DNA of 60,643 nt from JBGSMF01 sp964651475. GTDB taxonomy: Bacteria > Chloroflexota > Anaerolineae > Fen-1058. The stretch lies in the NCBI GenBank assembly GCA_964651475.1, contig CAZYXV010000024.1, positions 1-60,643 on the forward strand. Direction: 5' to 3'. Positions 42,670 to 51,711 of the stretch are shown here, one piece after another (position 1 is the stretch's first letter; each line of letters opens with the position of its first letter). The translations under genes and the position numbers were made by a program. The notes under the pieces are model-generated. The model saw only the letters and a list, made by a program, of their open reading frames with translations. It was not told the DNA's origin and made no database searches.

Positions 42670-43712
42670 CCAGGCCGCGTCTTCAGACCATCATCCTCGA
42701 AGTAACGCAGGCATGCGATCATGCCTGCCTGCATTGCTATAACTATTGGAATCACCCCTCCGCCCGACTTTCTCCCCAACCGGGCGATGATGAGGTGGAT
42801 GTGCGCCCACTCCTGGCGCGCGTTCTCGACCAGGTGGATTGCAACCACGTCACACTGACCGGCGGCGAGCCGCTGCTGCGCGGCGACCTGCCCGAGACGG
42901 TCAGTTTCTTGAACGAGCGCGGCGTGCGCGTGAATCTCATCAGCAACGGCCACCGCCTCTCCGACGACCTGACCGCCGACCTCGTCCGGCGCGGAGTTGA
43001 CTTGTTCGAGCTGCCGCTGCTCAGCTTTCGGCGCGAGGTGCACGACGCGCTTTCGGGCGCAAGGGGCGCGTTCGACGCCGTGCTGGCGGCGCTGGCGCAC
43101 ATTCGCTTTCACGGTGGGCAGGCGGTGGCGGTGTTTGTGGCGACTCGGCGCAACATTGCCGACCTGCGCGACACGATCAAGCTGGCCTTTGCGTTTGGCG
43201 CGCGCGGGGTGATGCTCAACCGCTTTAACCCGGGCGGGCGAGGGGCGGGCCACATTGACGATTTGCTGCCGGCGGTGGACGAAATGCGCGCCGCGCTCGA
43301 GACGGCCGAAGCGGCGGCGCAAGAGTTTCATTTGCCCATCTCGTGTTCCATTCCCATCCAGCCGTGCCTGATAGACACCTCGGTCTATCCGCACCTGGGA
43401 TTTGGCTTTTGCGCGGCAGGTTCAAGCCGCGCCTACTATACGCTCGACGCGGCGGGCAACGTGCGGCCATGCAATCACACGCCGACGATCTTGGGCAACG
43501 CCTGGGACGAGCCTTTTGCCGAGATCATTGCCCCGGCGCGCATGGCTGATTTCGTCGCCGCTGTGCCAGCGTTTTGCGCCCCGTGCGCGCGGCGAGATGA
43601 ATGTTTGGGAGGGTGCAAAGCCGCCGCGCAGGTTTGCTACGGCAGCCTGGAGGCTGAGGAGCCGTTCTTGCGGCGCAACAGGGAGAGGGCGCGCCCAATC
43701 ACTGCGCCATGA
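42666..43712 (+). CDS. Radical SAM/SPASM maturase-type enzyme
   Basis: A 348-residue enzyme. The radical SAM cluster motif is C17-x3-C21-x2-C24 in ACDHACLHCYN, followed by the SAM-binding TGGEPLLRGD. The C-terminus has a SPASM-like Cys set (about C268, C304, C307, C313, C317, C323; CAPCARRDECLGGC), which binds auxiliary Fe-S clusters in enzymes that modify peptides and proteins, such as PqqE and anSME. The start overlaps the upstream Tat-protein gene by ATGA. Operon context points to modification of those Cys-Tyr proteins. Other SPASM enzymes act on small molecules, so the target is not certain. Confidence 0.92.
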   Translation: MTRPRLQTIILEVTQACDHACLHCYNYWNHPSARLSPQPGDDEVDVRPLLARVLDQVDCNHVTLTGGEPLLRGDLPETVSFLNERGVRVNLISNGHRLSDDLTADLVRRGVDLFELPLLSFRREVHDALSGARGAFDAVLAALAHIRFHGGQAVAVFVATRRNIADLRDTIKLAFAFGARGVMLNRFNPGGRGAGHIDDLLPAVDEMRAALETAEAAAQEFHLPISCSIPIQPCLIDTSVYPHLGFGFCAAGSSRAYYTLDAAGNVRPCNHTPTILGNAWDEPFAEIIAPARMADFVAAVPAFCAPCARRDECLGGCKAAAQVCYGSLEAEEPFLRRNRERARPITAP

Positions 43713-43720
43713 GCAAATCT

Positions 43721-44749
43721 CTAGCTGGCGGCCAACCCGGCTACCAGCAAATCCAATGCAACCACGTCCTCGCTTTGCCCGCTTTTGATGGCCACGTCAA
43801 TTTCTTGCAAGCGATGGTAAATGGCTTCCAACTGTTCCATCGTAAACGCGCGCGCCTGGTCGCCCAATTTTTGGGCTACAAAAGGGTGAATGTTCAATCG
43901 CGCCGCCGCCTCGTTGCCGGTGACGCTCGCTTCGGCCAGTTCCTTGAGCAGCATCATTAAACGGAACTGGCGGACGATCATCCCAAAAAGGCTGAGCGCC
44001 GCTTCGCCCGAGTCTAGTAAGCGATGCAACTGGCGCGCCGCCACGCGGCCATTCCCTTGCGCCAGCGCGTCTACCATAGCGAAAATGTCTCCCTGGCGCA
44101 CATCGCGCACCAGCCGTTGCACGTCCTCGCCCGTCACCGGGCGCGACCAGTTGGCGTGCGCCAGCAGCTTTTGAATTTCCTGATCGAGCGCGCGCAGGTC
44201 GCCGCCTGAAAATTCGGCCAGGAGTGTGGTCGCCGGCATTTCAATTTCACCGCCGTGATGGCGGGCGCGCTTGACGATCCATTGCGCAAGTTGGCCGGCC
44301 GGCGGCAGCTTGAATTCGTGCACGGTGCGCTTGTCTATGGACAAGGCCAACTTGACCACGGGGTGGCTGGCTGCCAGCGCGCCTGGCTCGACAAAGATCA
44401 GGCGGGTGCTTTCGGGAAGGGCGGGGAGATAGGCCAACAATCCTTCCAGGAATGTTTTTGCGCCCGACCGTTCCGCGTGTTGCGGCGCAGAGCCATCTGC
44501 GCCGCGCTCGTCCTTCTTGCCGCGGCGGCCCGTCAACCTGTTCAACAATCCTTCGACAATGACCAATCGCTTGTCGGCCAAAAAGGGAACGGCGTCGCAC
44601 GCGAAGCGCAGTTCGGATAGCTCTAGTTTACGGCCGTCGAATACGGTGGTGTTCAAATCGCGCACGGACGGGTCGCCGATTTTCGCCTTGAATTCGGCGA
44701 GCTGTTCCGTCCGCGTCAGTTCGTCGTCGCCGTGAAAGATGTAGAACAT
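43721..44749 (-). CDS. holA: DNA polymerase III subunit delta
   Basis: A 342-residue clamp-loader subunit delta, which opens the beta clamp. Typical marks are the N-terminal YIFHGDDELTRTEQ, the VPFLADKRLVIVEG strand and helix, FSGGDLRALDQEIQKLLAH, DIFAMVDALAQGN and the HPFVAQKL...F helical collar. Domain order and length match the family. It is convergent with the radical SAM gene, with eight bases between the stops. The next minus-strand gene upstream is DUF6391, six bases away, so they may share a transcript. Confidence 0.95.
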   Translation of the reverse strand: MFYIFHGDDELTRTEQLAEFKAKIGDPSVRDLNTTVFDGRKLELSELRFACDAVPFLADKRLVIVEGLLNRLTGRRGKKDERGADGSAPQHAERSGAKTFLEGLLAYLPALPESTRLIFVEPGALAASHPVVKLALSIDKRTVHEFKLPPAGQLAQWIVKRARHHGGEIEMPATTLLAEFSGGDLRALDQEIQKLLAHANWSRPVTGEDVQRLVRDVRQGDIFAMVDALAQGNGRVAARQLHRLLDSGEAALSLFGMIVRQFRLMMLLKELAEASVTGNEAAARLNIHPFVAQKLGDQARAFTMEQLEAIYHRLQEIDVAIKSGQSEDVVALDLLVAGLAAS

Positions 44750-44755
44750 GCGGGA

Positions 44756-45262
44756 TTAGCTCTGCGTGCTAATCTTGTGGGCCGTCACCCCGCCGCGAGA
44801 GATGTTTTGCACGTGGGTGATAGTCATATCGCCCACGTCTGGAGAGGTGGTGATTCGTTCCTGGACGAGCGGCCCGAGCGGCTGCGCCACAAGCAAGGCC
44901 AGCATGGTGGCGAGCATGGCCGCCGGCAGCCGGTCCCAATCCCATCGCTTGTTCCGCCCGCCTAATGCTACAAACGCTCCGCCGCCGGCCAGCAGGCCCG
45001 ACGTGACCAGGTTGGTGCCGCAGCCGGGATGAATCGCCAGGCGGCGCTCGCCCTCTTTCAGGCGGCGCAGGGCCTCGTGTGCTGCAGCGCTGACCTGTTC
45101 GGTCGTCACGTCGCCATAGATATAGTAACCATACGGCGTCGAGCGGCCCACCAGGTTCACGCCCTGCAAAGCGTGCTGCTGCGATAGCACGTGGATGGTG
45201 GCATGCTCGAGCGCGTGGTTGCGCCTGGTGCGCGCGATAAATGAAATGTTTAAAATGCTCAT
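44756..45262 (-). CDS. DUF6391 membrane protein
   Basis: A 168-residue protein with the family mark ARTRRNHALEHATIHVL, a conserved HPGCGTNLV segment and two membrane helices. Family function unknown. The start at 45262 (MSILNIS) follows AAGAGGT; a longer frame to 45340 lacks a ribosome site. It lies six bases ahead of holA. Confidence 0.85.
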   Translation of the reverse strand: MSILNISFIARTRRNHALEHATIHVLSQQHALQGVNLVGRSTPYGYYIYGDVTTEQVSAAAHEALRRLKEGERRLAIHPGCGTNLVTSGLLAGGGAFVALGGRNKRWDWDRLPAAMLATMLALLVAQPLGPLVQERITTSPDVGDMTITHVQNISRGGVTAHKISTQS

Positions 45263-45346
45263 ATTACCTCTTTTTGTCGCCCTGCTGTTATTATAACCGC
45301 TCACGCCGTCTGAGGCAAGCGACGCAGGGCCGAGGGGCATGGCAGA

Positions 45347-47824
45347 CTACAAGATGCCCAGGTCGGGCTGGGTGAATTGACCCGGCGCATCGCCTGCGCT
45401 GAAAAGAGCCGCGATGCGCTCCAGGTTTTTGTGCCCCAGGCCGCCCGCACCACCTGGTTTAAAGACGCCGAGCTGAAAACGGGGCAGAGTAGTATCGCTG
45501 ACGTTCGGGTGTGGGCTGGCGCTGGCAAGGTGATGGCGTTCGCGTTCGCCGGGCGCAGGCGCGCAGAACTGGAGGAATTGCCATCCGGCGCCTGCCACCG
45601 CGTCGCAGAATTGCACGTTGCGGCGCAGCTTGTACTCGATCAAGGCTACACGCTCGCCCGGCGTGACCAGCACGGGGACGCCTGGCGGCGGTCGTTTGAT
45701 CAGCAAGTGTGGAGCGAGTTGCGCCGTGGCGGAAAATGAAAAAGTGTACACGGGCGTATATTTTTCAACCCACACCAGCCGGTTGGGGGCATACGGTTTT
45801 ATTTCGTATCCCATCTGTTTGCCCAGTGTTCCCAGATGGATGTACAGTAATTCAACGTCCCGGCGGCGCGCCTCCGGGTGCTCCTCTTCGCGCAGAATAT
45901 GCACGCCCGCCCGCGTGCGCCGCGCGTACGATTCCAAACACAGCTCCACCAGCTCGCGCTCTGGTGTGAGCATGCCGGGGAAGCGGCGGTAGAGGCTGTC
46001 TATCAGAATCGCCTCTTCCCATTCGGCGGCTTGCAGCATTTCGTACACATCTTGTTCTACCCGGTCGCTCAATGGCGGCTCGATGGGGCCCATGGGCCGG
46101 TTGACCCACCAAATCTGGTCGCTGCCTTCCATGCGCCGGAGCGCCGTTTCGCGCCCCTCGAACGTGCCTTGCACAAAGTGCGTGAGCAGAGTTAGAGGCG
46201 GGGGGGCGCTGTCTGGCATGCGGGCGACGACGTGCAACAAATCGGTGTTTGCCAATGCCTGATAAGTGTTGGCCGCCAGTTGCGTCCACGTTACCGGCTC
46301 GCCGCGAGCGCGTATTACATTCATCGTGGTATGCTCGGCCACTTCCATGACTTCCACCCCCAGTGCTTCTGTGTCGAGTTGACGCTCGCGCGCCGCCGGT
46401 CCGCGCGTCCACATCACGCGCAGCCCCTCGCGCGGCATGGCCAGGAGGTGTTCCAGTTTCAAGCCGGCGCCGGCGCCGGCCAGCGCCAGTCCCCCCACCC
46501 AGTCGTCGTTTGTGGTTGAGGAGGCAGCCTGCTGAGCGGCAGGGTGAATGAGCGTCACCGCGCCCGTCTCGGCCAGGGTGCCGGCCAGCGTTCCCAGGGC
46601 CGACGCCAGCCCGCGCCACAGCCATTCGACGTCTGCTCTCCGCCGTCCCAATAGCGGCCGCAGCGCCTCGGCTGCCCGCGCTCCCCACAGCCAGGCGCTC
46701 CACACGGCGCTCAGCGCCCAAAACGTGGGATCGAGATCGGGCGGCATGCCGATGATGAGGGCCACGCGGCCAGGTTCGACCAGCCTGGCGATTTCGCGGC
46801 TGCTGCGGCTGATCACGCAGGCGGCCGGTTCGCGTTGCGCCAGCAGCGCGTTCAGGTCTGCCGCGCGCGGCAATGTGATGGCGGGTTCTGAAGGCGCGGC
46901 CTGCGCAGCGGCGGATTTGTCCATGGCCCTATTGAGCGAGCTTGCCAAAACGCGCCACACGTTGCGCTCGACAAAGCGTTGTGGGGTTTTCAGGCTGCGC
47001 GGCTTGATCGGACGCGCCGCTTTGTCCGCGTGCGTTTCAGGCTGGTCATCGGAAGCGGGATGGATGGCGCTGCACACGGCCAATGTTTCCAACAACAGCG
47101 GCCGCAGGTGCGCCTGTTCTGCTTCTGGGAGCGCGTCAAAGCGGGTCAATACGTCAGATATGGCGGCTAACGCGCGGGGTGTATAAGCTGCCAGCACGGC
47201 GCCGGCGCGCTCGTGTTCGTCAGTCTGTTCGGGAACGGCGGCGCGGTTGAGCAGCAGCCAGTAGGGGAGACTGCGCGGCTCGTAGCGTTTTGCCAGCGCC
47301 AGGTCTTCTGGATCCACCGCGCCGCGGCTTGGCGCGTCACACACAGCGCAATAGACGTGTTTCTCGATTGGCTCGCCCTTGTCGCGATCCCATACGAACG
47401 AGTCGGCCTGAGCGGGTTTGTGGCAGGTGGGGCAGCGCGTGGCATAGTGAGCGGCCAGCCGCGCCGGCAGTGTGTCGTGCGCGCCGGCGGCGGGCGTTTC
47501 AACCAGGTGAGTAAAGGCAATATTGATGGCGTCTTGGTCGGGCCAGCCTTGCCACGGCAGCGCCAGGTCAACCGCGCGCGCGGCGACGGGATTAAAGTTG
47601 GCGGCCAGCACACGCCTCCCTAGCGCCAGACCTTCTCGGATGATCTGGGGCGTCTGGCAAAATGGATCGAGTATCAAGTCGCCTGGGTGGGTAGTGGCCT
47701 CGATGTAGGTTGCCGCGATGCCCGCCGGCAGAGTGGGCAAATAGATCTGCAGCGGCGAACGGTGCTCTGGGATGCTGGCGCCGCTGGCAGGCTGGCCCAC
47801 CACATAGTGTGCGATTTTGGACAT
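45347..47824 (-). CDS. Degenerate DNA-methylase-like protein
   Basis: An 825-residue protein. Residues 48-85 form a SAM-binding start, DLILDPFCQTPQIIREGLALGRRV, close to the D-P-F-x-G motif I of amino-DNA methyltransferases but with QT in place of GS. A zinc-ribbon-like segment follows (CPTCHKP and YCAVC). The place expected to hold the catalytic DPPY carries GMPPDLDPTFWALS. I therefore suspect loss of methylation activity, or a changed one. The ATG at 47824 has TATACT eight bases upstream and no ribosome site, which suggests a leaderless message. Function unknown; a structural or nucleic-acid-binding role is possible. Confidence 0.72.
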   Translation of the reverse strand: MSKIAHYVVGQPASGASIPEHRSPLQIYLPTLPAGIAATYIEATTHPGDLILDPFCQTPQIIREGLALGRRVLAANFNPVAARAVDLALPWQGWPDQDAINIAFTHLVETPAAGAHDTLPARLAAHYATRCPTCHKPAQADSFVWDRDKGEPIEKHVYCAVCDAPSRGAVDPEDLALAKRYEPRSLPYWLLLNRAAVPEQTDEHERAGAVLAAYTPRALAAISDVLTRFDALPEAEQAHLRPLLLETLAVCSAIHPASDDQPETHADKAARPIKPRSLKTPQRFVERNVWRVLASSLNRAMDKSAAAQAAPSEPAITLPRAADLNALLAQREPAACVISRSSREIARLVEPGRVALIIGMPPDLDPTFWALSAVWSAWLWGARAAEALRPLLGRRRADVEWLWRGLASALGTLAGTLAETGAVTLIHPAAQQAASSTTNDDWVGGLALAGAGAGLKLEHLLAMPREGLRVMWTRGPAARERQLDTEALGVEVMEVAEHTTMNVIRARGEPVTWTQLAANTYQALANTDLLHVVARMPDSAPPPLTLLTHFVQGTFEGRETALRRMEGSDQIWWVNRPMGPIEPPLSDRVEQDVYEMLQAAEWEEAILIDSLYRRFPGMLTPERELVELCLESYARRTRAGVHILREEEHPEARRRDVELLYIHLGTLGKQMGYEIKPYAPNRLVWVEKYTPVYTFSFSATAQLAPHLLIKRPPPGVPVLVTPGERVALIEYKLRRNVQFCDAVAGAGWQFLQFCAPAPGERERHHLASASPHPNVSDTTLPRFQLGVFKPGGAGGLGHKNLERIAALFSAGDAPGQFTQPDLGIL

Positions 47825-47907
47825 TGTACTAGTATATCACAATTGGGCCGGTTTGACGCAAGCCAATCCGGCTGGTATACTGATGGCCGGCAAGCTGTAT
47901 CGAGTTG

Positions 47908-47935
47908 GGCGTGTTTCAAACGAGTTGAACCCTTA
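47908..47935. repeat. Partial copy of the 34.3 kb palindromic repeat
   Basis: GTGTTTCAAACGAGTTGAACCC here is the reverse complement, with one change, of the right half of the nested palindrome at 34325-34361. Only half of the element is present, in the gap between the methylase-like gene and the M20 peptidase. Confidence 0.65.
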
Positions 47936-48001
47936 TAAACTTGGCGTCTTGGTTCAATGATCCTTATTTCCGAAAGTCTATTTTTGTTTTTGGGGAAAAC
48001 C

Positions 48002-49138
48002 ATGAACTGGCAAGCTTATTTCACTGAGCGTCAACAAGATATTGTGGGCACACTGCGCCGCCTGGTAGAGATCGAATCGCCATCTACAGACAAGGCGGCT
48101 GTGGACCGCCTGGCGGCTTTTGTGGCCGGCCGGCTGCGTGACCTGGATGCAGCGGTTGAGGTTTTGCCGCAGGCTCGGACGGGCAATCACGTGGCGGCCA
48201 CAATAGGGGCAGGGCGGGGGGATGCGGCCCACATCCTGGTGTTATTTCACCTGGATACCGTGTGGCCGCTTGGCACGTTGGCCGCTATGCCGTGGAGCGA
48301 GACGGGCGGCGTTTTGCGCGGGCCGGGTGTGTACGATATGAAGGCCAGTGTGGCGATGGCATTGGCCGTGTTGCGGGGTCTGAAAGAAACAGGCGCGTCT
48401 CTGGCGCGGCCGGTGCGCTTGCTATTTACCTCGGATGAGGAAATCGGCAGCATCTCTTCGCGCGCATTGATTGAAGCGGAGGCGCGCGGGGCGGCATTAG
48501 CCTTGTGCATGGAGCCGGCCCTCCCTAATGGAGCGCTCAAGACGGCGCGCAAGGGAGTGGGGGAATTTGTCGTCGCGGCTTTTGGCCGCTCGGCGCACGC
48601 CGGGGCCGATCACAGCCAGGGCATTAACGCGATTGAGGAGCTGGCGCATCACATTATCGCCATCCAGGGCCTGACGAATTACGAAAGAGGCATTACGCTC
48701 AACGTGGGCGTTGTGACCGGCGGCACGGCCAGCAATGTTGTGCCGGACAGGGCCAGCATTGAAATAGACATGCGGGTCGAGCAAGCGTCCGATGCAGAGT
48801 GGGTCGCGCAGCAGTTGGCGGCGCTCAGGCCGGCGCTTGAGGGGGCGCGCCTCCAAGTCACGGGTGGGCTGAATCGCCCGCCGATGGCGCGTACACCGGC
48901 AATCGCTCGAGCGTTTGAAAAAGTCAAGGCCATTGCCGCAGAGATGGGATTGGCGCTGACGGAGGGCGCCACCGGCGGCGGCAGCGATGGCAATTTTACC
49001 GCGGCGCTGGGCGTGCCGACGCTGGATGGGTTGGGGGCGGTGGGGCATGGGATGCACTCGCCCGACGAACACGTATTGGCGTGTAGTCTGCCGCAGCGCG
49101 CAGCCTTGTTGGCGGCCATCCTCACCGGGTGGAACTAG
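48002..49138 (+). CDS. M20-family metallopeptidase (CPG2-like)
   Basis: A 378-residue zinc peptidase of the glutamate carboxypeptidase/ArgE/DapE group. Metal and catalytic positions are visible: H and D in VLFHLDTVWP, D in YDMKAS, the catalytic E pair in SDEEIGS, E in LCMEPAL and the last His in GHGMHSPDEH. The dimerisation domain starts near FGRSAHAGADHS. The start at 48002 follows GGGGAAAACC; the upstream ATG at 47957 lacks support. Substrate is likely a peptide or an acylated amino acid. Confidence 0.92.
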   Translation: MNWQAYFTERQQDIVGTLRRLVEIESPSTDKAAVDRLAAFVAGRLRDLDAAVEVLPQARTGNHVAATIGAGRGDAAHILVLFHLDTVWPLGTLAAMPWSETGGVLRGPGVYDMKASVAMALAVLRGLKETGASLARPVRLLFTSDEEIGSISSRALIEAEARGAALALCMEPALPNGALKTARKGVGEFVVAAFGRSAHAGADHSQGINAIEELAHHIIAIQGLTNYERGITLNVGVVTGGTASNVVPDRASIEIDMRVEQASDAEWVAQQLAALRPALEGARLQVTGGLNRPPMARTPAIARAFEKVKAIAAEMGLALTEGATGGGSDGNFTAALGVPTLDGLGAVGHGMHSPDEHVLACSLPQRAALLAAILTGWN

Positions 49139-49370
49139 ATGCCGCCGACAAGCGCCGCCCGGCATCCCGTACCCAATCGCCTCCACCCGGAATCAATCGT
49201 GACAAGGTGACCGGGTGACAAGGTGACTAACAAACGATTGGCCGTATCGTAAGTGTAGGTAGTGACAACGGTATCCGTGATCGTCTGCGTGTAGGCGGTG
49301 CGGCCTGCCCGCCGCAGGTGGGTTGCCAACCTGGTCATAAGCATACTCAAATGTCTCGCCAGTGGAGTAA
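49139..49370 (-). pseudogene. RHS/YD-repeat gene fragment
   Basis: Minus-strand codons read TITDTVVTTYTYDTANRLL, a YD-repeat unit of RHS proteins, with no start or stop of its own. A 93-base part (49231-49323) is nearly identical to 50879-50971. It is the downstream remnant of the RHS gene described at 50640. Confidence 0.7.
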
Positions 49371-49399
49371 TCCGCCTGCGTCAGGTGGTGGAGCGAGAC

Positions 49400-49480
49400 G
49401 AATCACTGAAGCGCCGAGAACAATGAGCACACTGACCGTATGTTTCAGTGTGCTCAACTCGCTCAGTGATTCAGTGATTC
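49400..49480. terminator. Nested inverted repeat after the PQQ lipoprotein gene
   Basis: Outer arms GAATCACTGAA (49400-49410) and TTCAGTGATTC (49470-49480) enclose GAGCACACTGA (49425-49435) and TCAGTGTGCTC (49445-49455). It lies just downstream of the lipoprotein gene on the minus strand and could end its message. There is no T run. Confidence 0.5.
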
Positions 49481-49483
49481 CGT

Positions 49484-50473
49484 TTACGGCCCCAGCGCAA
49501 TTACCTCCTGGCTGTCGTCAAAGGACACGAAAATCATCTGCCCATCGGCTGCGACCCAATAGCGATTCTCTGAAGCATTTGTGCGGGCGGGCGTGAATTG
49601 GATGTAACCCGTTTCTTCGCCCGTGTGTATATCCAGTTGCACCAGGCGCGCCCTGTCATCAAGTGCGTATACAGAATCGTTGGCCGCAACAAAGTTGGAG
49701 ACAATATGTAAATCATCCCTGTGCCATTTGACTTGCCCTGTCCGCGCATCCAGCGCGAATACCCAGCCGACCAGAATGACATCATCGTGAAACAATACAG
49801 GACGCCATAATGTTGGCCCAAGCTCTTCGATTTGGGTTGTCCAGAGAGGTCGTTGAGTGATCCGGTCTTGCAGTTTCAAAGCTGAAGAATCGAGATATAG
49901 ATTAAAAAGAGGCGACGACGACAGCAGCCTGAATCCATCATCAGCAGATAACGAAGCCATGCCCAAGCTAGCACCAGCATGTGTGCTGAAAGAATGAACC
50001 GCATCTCGTGTCATATCATAAACATCCAGTTTTTCTCCGTCCGAAATCAGCCTGTAAACTACATGGCTTGGCAACTTTGGAGATTTCCACAACTCGTCGC
50101 CGCTGCTCAAATCGTAAGCATGGATTTTGAGATATTCCATGATGTACACTCGCTCGGTATCCACTGTTATCGGGTCAGCATCTTCCAGCCGATGCTCCCA
50201 CAAAAGCTCACCGCTTACTCCATCGAGCACCTTGACAAGACGTACATAATCGGCGACGCGTTGCGCCCAAATCACCCAACCGGAAACAGCAAATAGACGT
50301 GAAGCCTCTCGACCGCCAATGAAGACTGAAGAGCACCGCCAGTATTCTCGCAGATTCAATGTGTTGTCTGCCAGGTCACGAGGCCGGCGCAGCACATCTA
50401 GAGCAGAGCACGCTGATAAGCTGACTAATATCACCGCAAAAAGACTCCATACCACAACTGCGAAACGCTGCAT
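49484..50473 (-). CDS. PQQ-type beta-propeller lipoprotein
   Basis: A 329-residue exported protein. Signal and lipobox: VVWSLFAVILVSLSAC. The mature part has repeated beta-propeller blades of the PQQ-like type (DGVSGELLWEHRL, DLSSGDELWKSP, DARTGQVKWHRD, DIHTGEETGYI). Many such proteins are scaffolds and not quinoprotein enzymes; I see no sign of PQQ binding. AAAGGAGGAAAA before 50473 fixes the start; the longer frame to 50638 reads into the RHS remnant. It sits between two halves of a broken RHS gene. Confidence 0.85.
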   Translation of the reverse strand: MQRFAVVVWSLFAVILVSLSACSALDVLRRPRDLADNTLNLREYWRCSSVFIGGREASRLFAVSGWVIWAQRVADYVRLVKVLDGVSGELLWEHRLEDADPITVDTERVYIMEYLKIHAYDLSSGDELWKSPKLPSHVVYRLISDGEKLDVYDMTRDAVHSFSTHAGASLGMASLSADDGFRLLSSSPLFNLYLDSSALKLQDRITQRPLWTTQIEELGPTLWRPVLFHDDVILVGWVFALDARTGQVKWHRDDLHIVSNFVAANDSVYALDDRARLVQLDIHTGEETGYIQFTPARTNASENRYWVAADGQMIFVSFDDSQEVIALGP

Positions 50474-50639
50474 TTTTCCTCCTTTCGTCACCATACCGGC
50501 AGTGAGCCGCCATAGTTCTGGTGCACATAATATGGGCCGTACAAGCTCATTGGGTTGCGGCCAAGCCTGCCCTGCCTGCATCTGTGGTGCAGGCACAGGT
50601 GAGCGAAGCCGAAGGATCGAGCGTGTACGTTGTTGCATC

Positions 50640-51640
50640 GCCGTTTGCCGCTTGCCTCACCCGTGCACCACCTGCCTGCTTTGCGAAACGCAGTGAAGAG
50701 GGTCCCCGTTATATGCAAAGCTGACGGCTGAGTGCTGGTCGCTGACCATTATCAACCGGTTTGCCTGGTCATAAGTATACTCCCGATTGCCGTCGCTGGT
50801 GAGATTGCCACGCCAGTCCCCGGAACGAAGCGAAGTGGGATTACTGTCCCAAGTATACGCCTGGCCATTGGCGCTTGTCAAACGATTGGCCGCATCGTAA
50901 GTGTAGGTAGTGACAACAGTATCCGTGATCGTCTGCGTGTAGGCGGTGCGGCCTGCCCGCCGCAGGTGGGTGATACAGCGTCTCGGGTTGCAGGCCGGTC
51001 ACCTGCTGCGTGAGCGTGACGCCGCCCGACAGCACATCTACCCAGGCGCTCTCCGCGCTGATCACGCCGCTGGCGGCGGTAAAGACTGTATCCAATGGAG
51101 CCACCTGCCAGTGCAATTCGACACTTTGGCTTTGATCCGTAACTCGTATCACGGCAAAGGGTTTTTGCCTGGCCCGAGCGTGATCCAATCGAGTTGCCTC
51201 AATCGGGCATTCTTTGCGGTGCAACAGTGGATGGACAAGGAGAACCCGTATCCCAAAAATTGTGGCTCTTTGGGACTTGGCGTGGAAAGCATGCTGGATT
51301 CCCGAACTTGTTCGGGTAAAGCGCCATCGTGCCCCAACAAGTTGGGGACTCGCGCTCCGACCACGGGAACTCCCAAAGAACCAAAATTGTTTCCCAGTGC
51401 TGTCTGAACATCCATTATAAAGATCTTGGGTGAGATTGTACATCGGTTGTGGCTGTCGCACAACTTTGACCGCCTGCACCTCGTCATACGCGCCGCTCGC
51501 AGTGCGGACGTGCATACCCGCCGCCAATTCGCCTGCCGGCTGCCAGCCTTCTTCCAACGTGAAGAAGGGATGCTCCGGTGTGGTCTCGATCCGCTCGCCA
51601 TCAGTCAGGTTAAGGCGGCTTTTAAAACCCTTGATAAACT
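50640..51640 (-). pseudogene. RHS/HINT polymorphic-toxin gene remnant
   Basis: On the minus strand, from high to low coordinates: a HINT-type segment (DGERIETTPEHPFFTLEEGW, then AGELAAGMHVRTASGAYDEV), an inserted palindromic element (51251-51396), a short region ending in VTGLQPETLYHP, and YD repeats (NREYTYDQANRLI). HINT domains process the C-terminal toxin in RHS/polymorphic toxins and some secreted proteins. Frames are broken in several places and no toxin domain or full RHS core remains. It is a relic, also seen at 49139-49370. Confidence 0.75.
51251..51396. repeat. MITE-like inverted-repeat insertion in HINT remnant
   Basis: Arms of about 25 bases (51251-51276 and 51370-51396) are inverted copies with about four mismatches, for example CTCTTTGGGAC against the complement of CTCCCAAAGAA. 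The interior holds two short palindromes around CGAACTTGTTCG and CCAACAAGTTGG. There is no coding sequence. It interrupts the HINT reading frame. Confidence 0.65.
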
Positions 51641-51659
51641 CTTGACTCTATGTTATTAT
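51631..51659 (+). promoter_or_regulatory. Predicted promoter for the 51712 gene
   Basis: TTGATA at 51631-51636 and TATTAT at 51654-51659 are 17 bases apart, and the start codon lies about 50 bases downstream. GAGAGGGG is the likely ribosome site. Confidence 0.5.
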
Positions 51660-51711
51660 TACACCGCCTGGGCAGTCGAGTTTTCAGATGTGGCTGAGAG
51701 GGGTGTAATGT

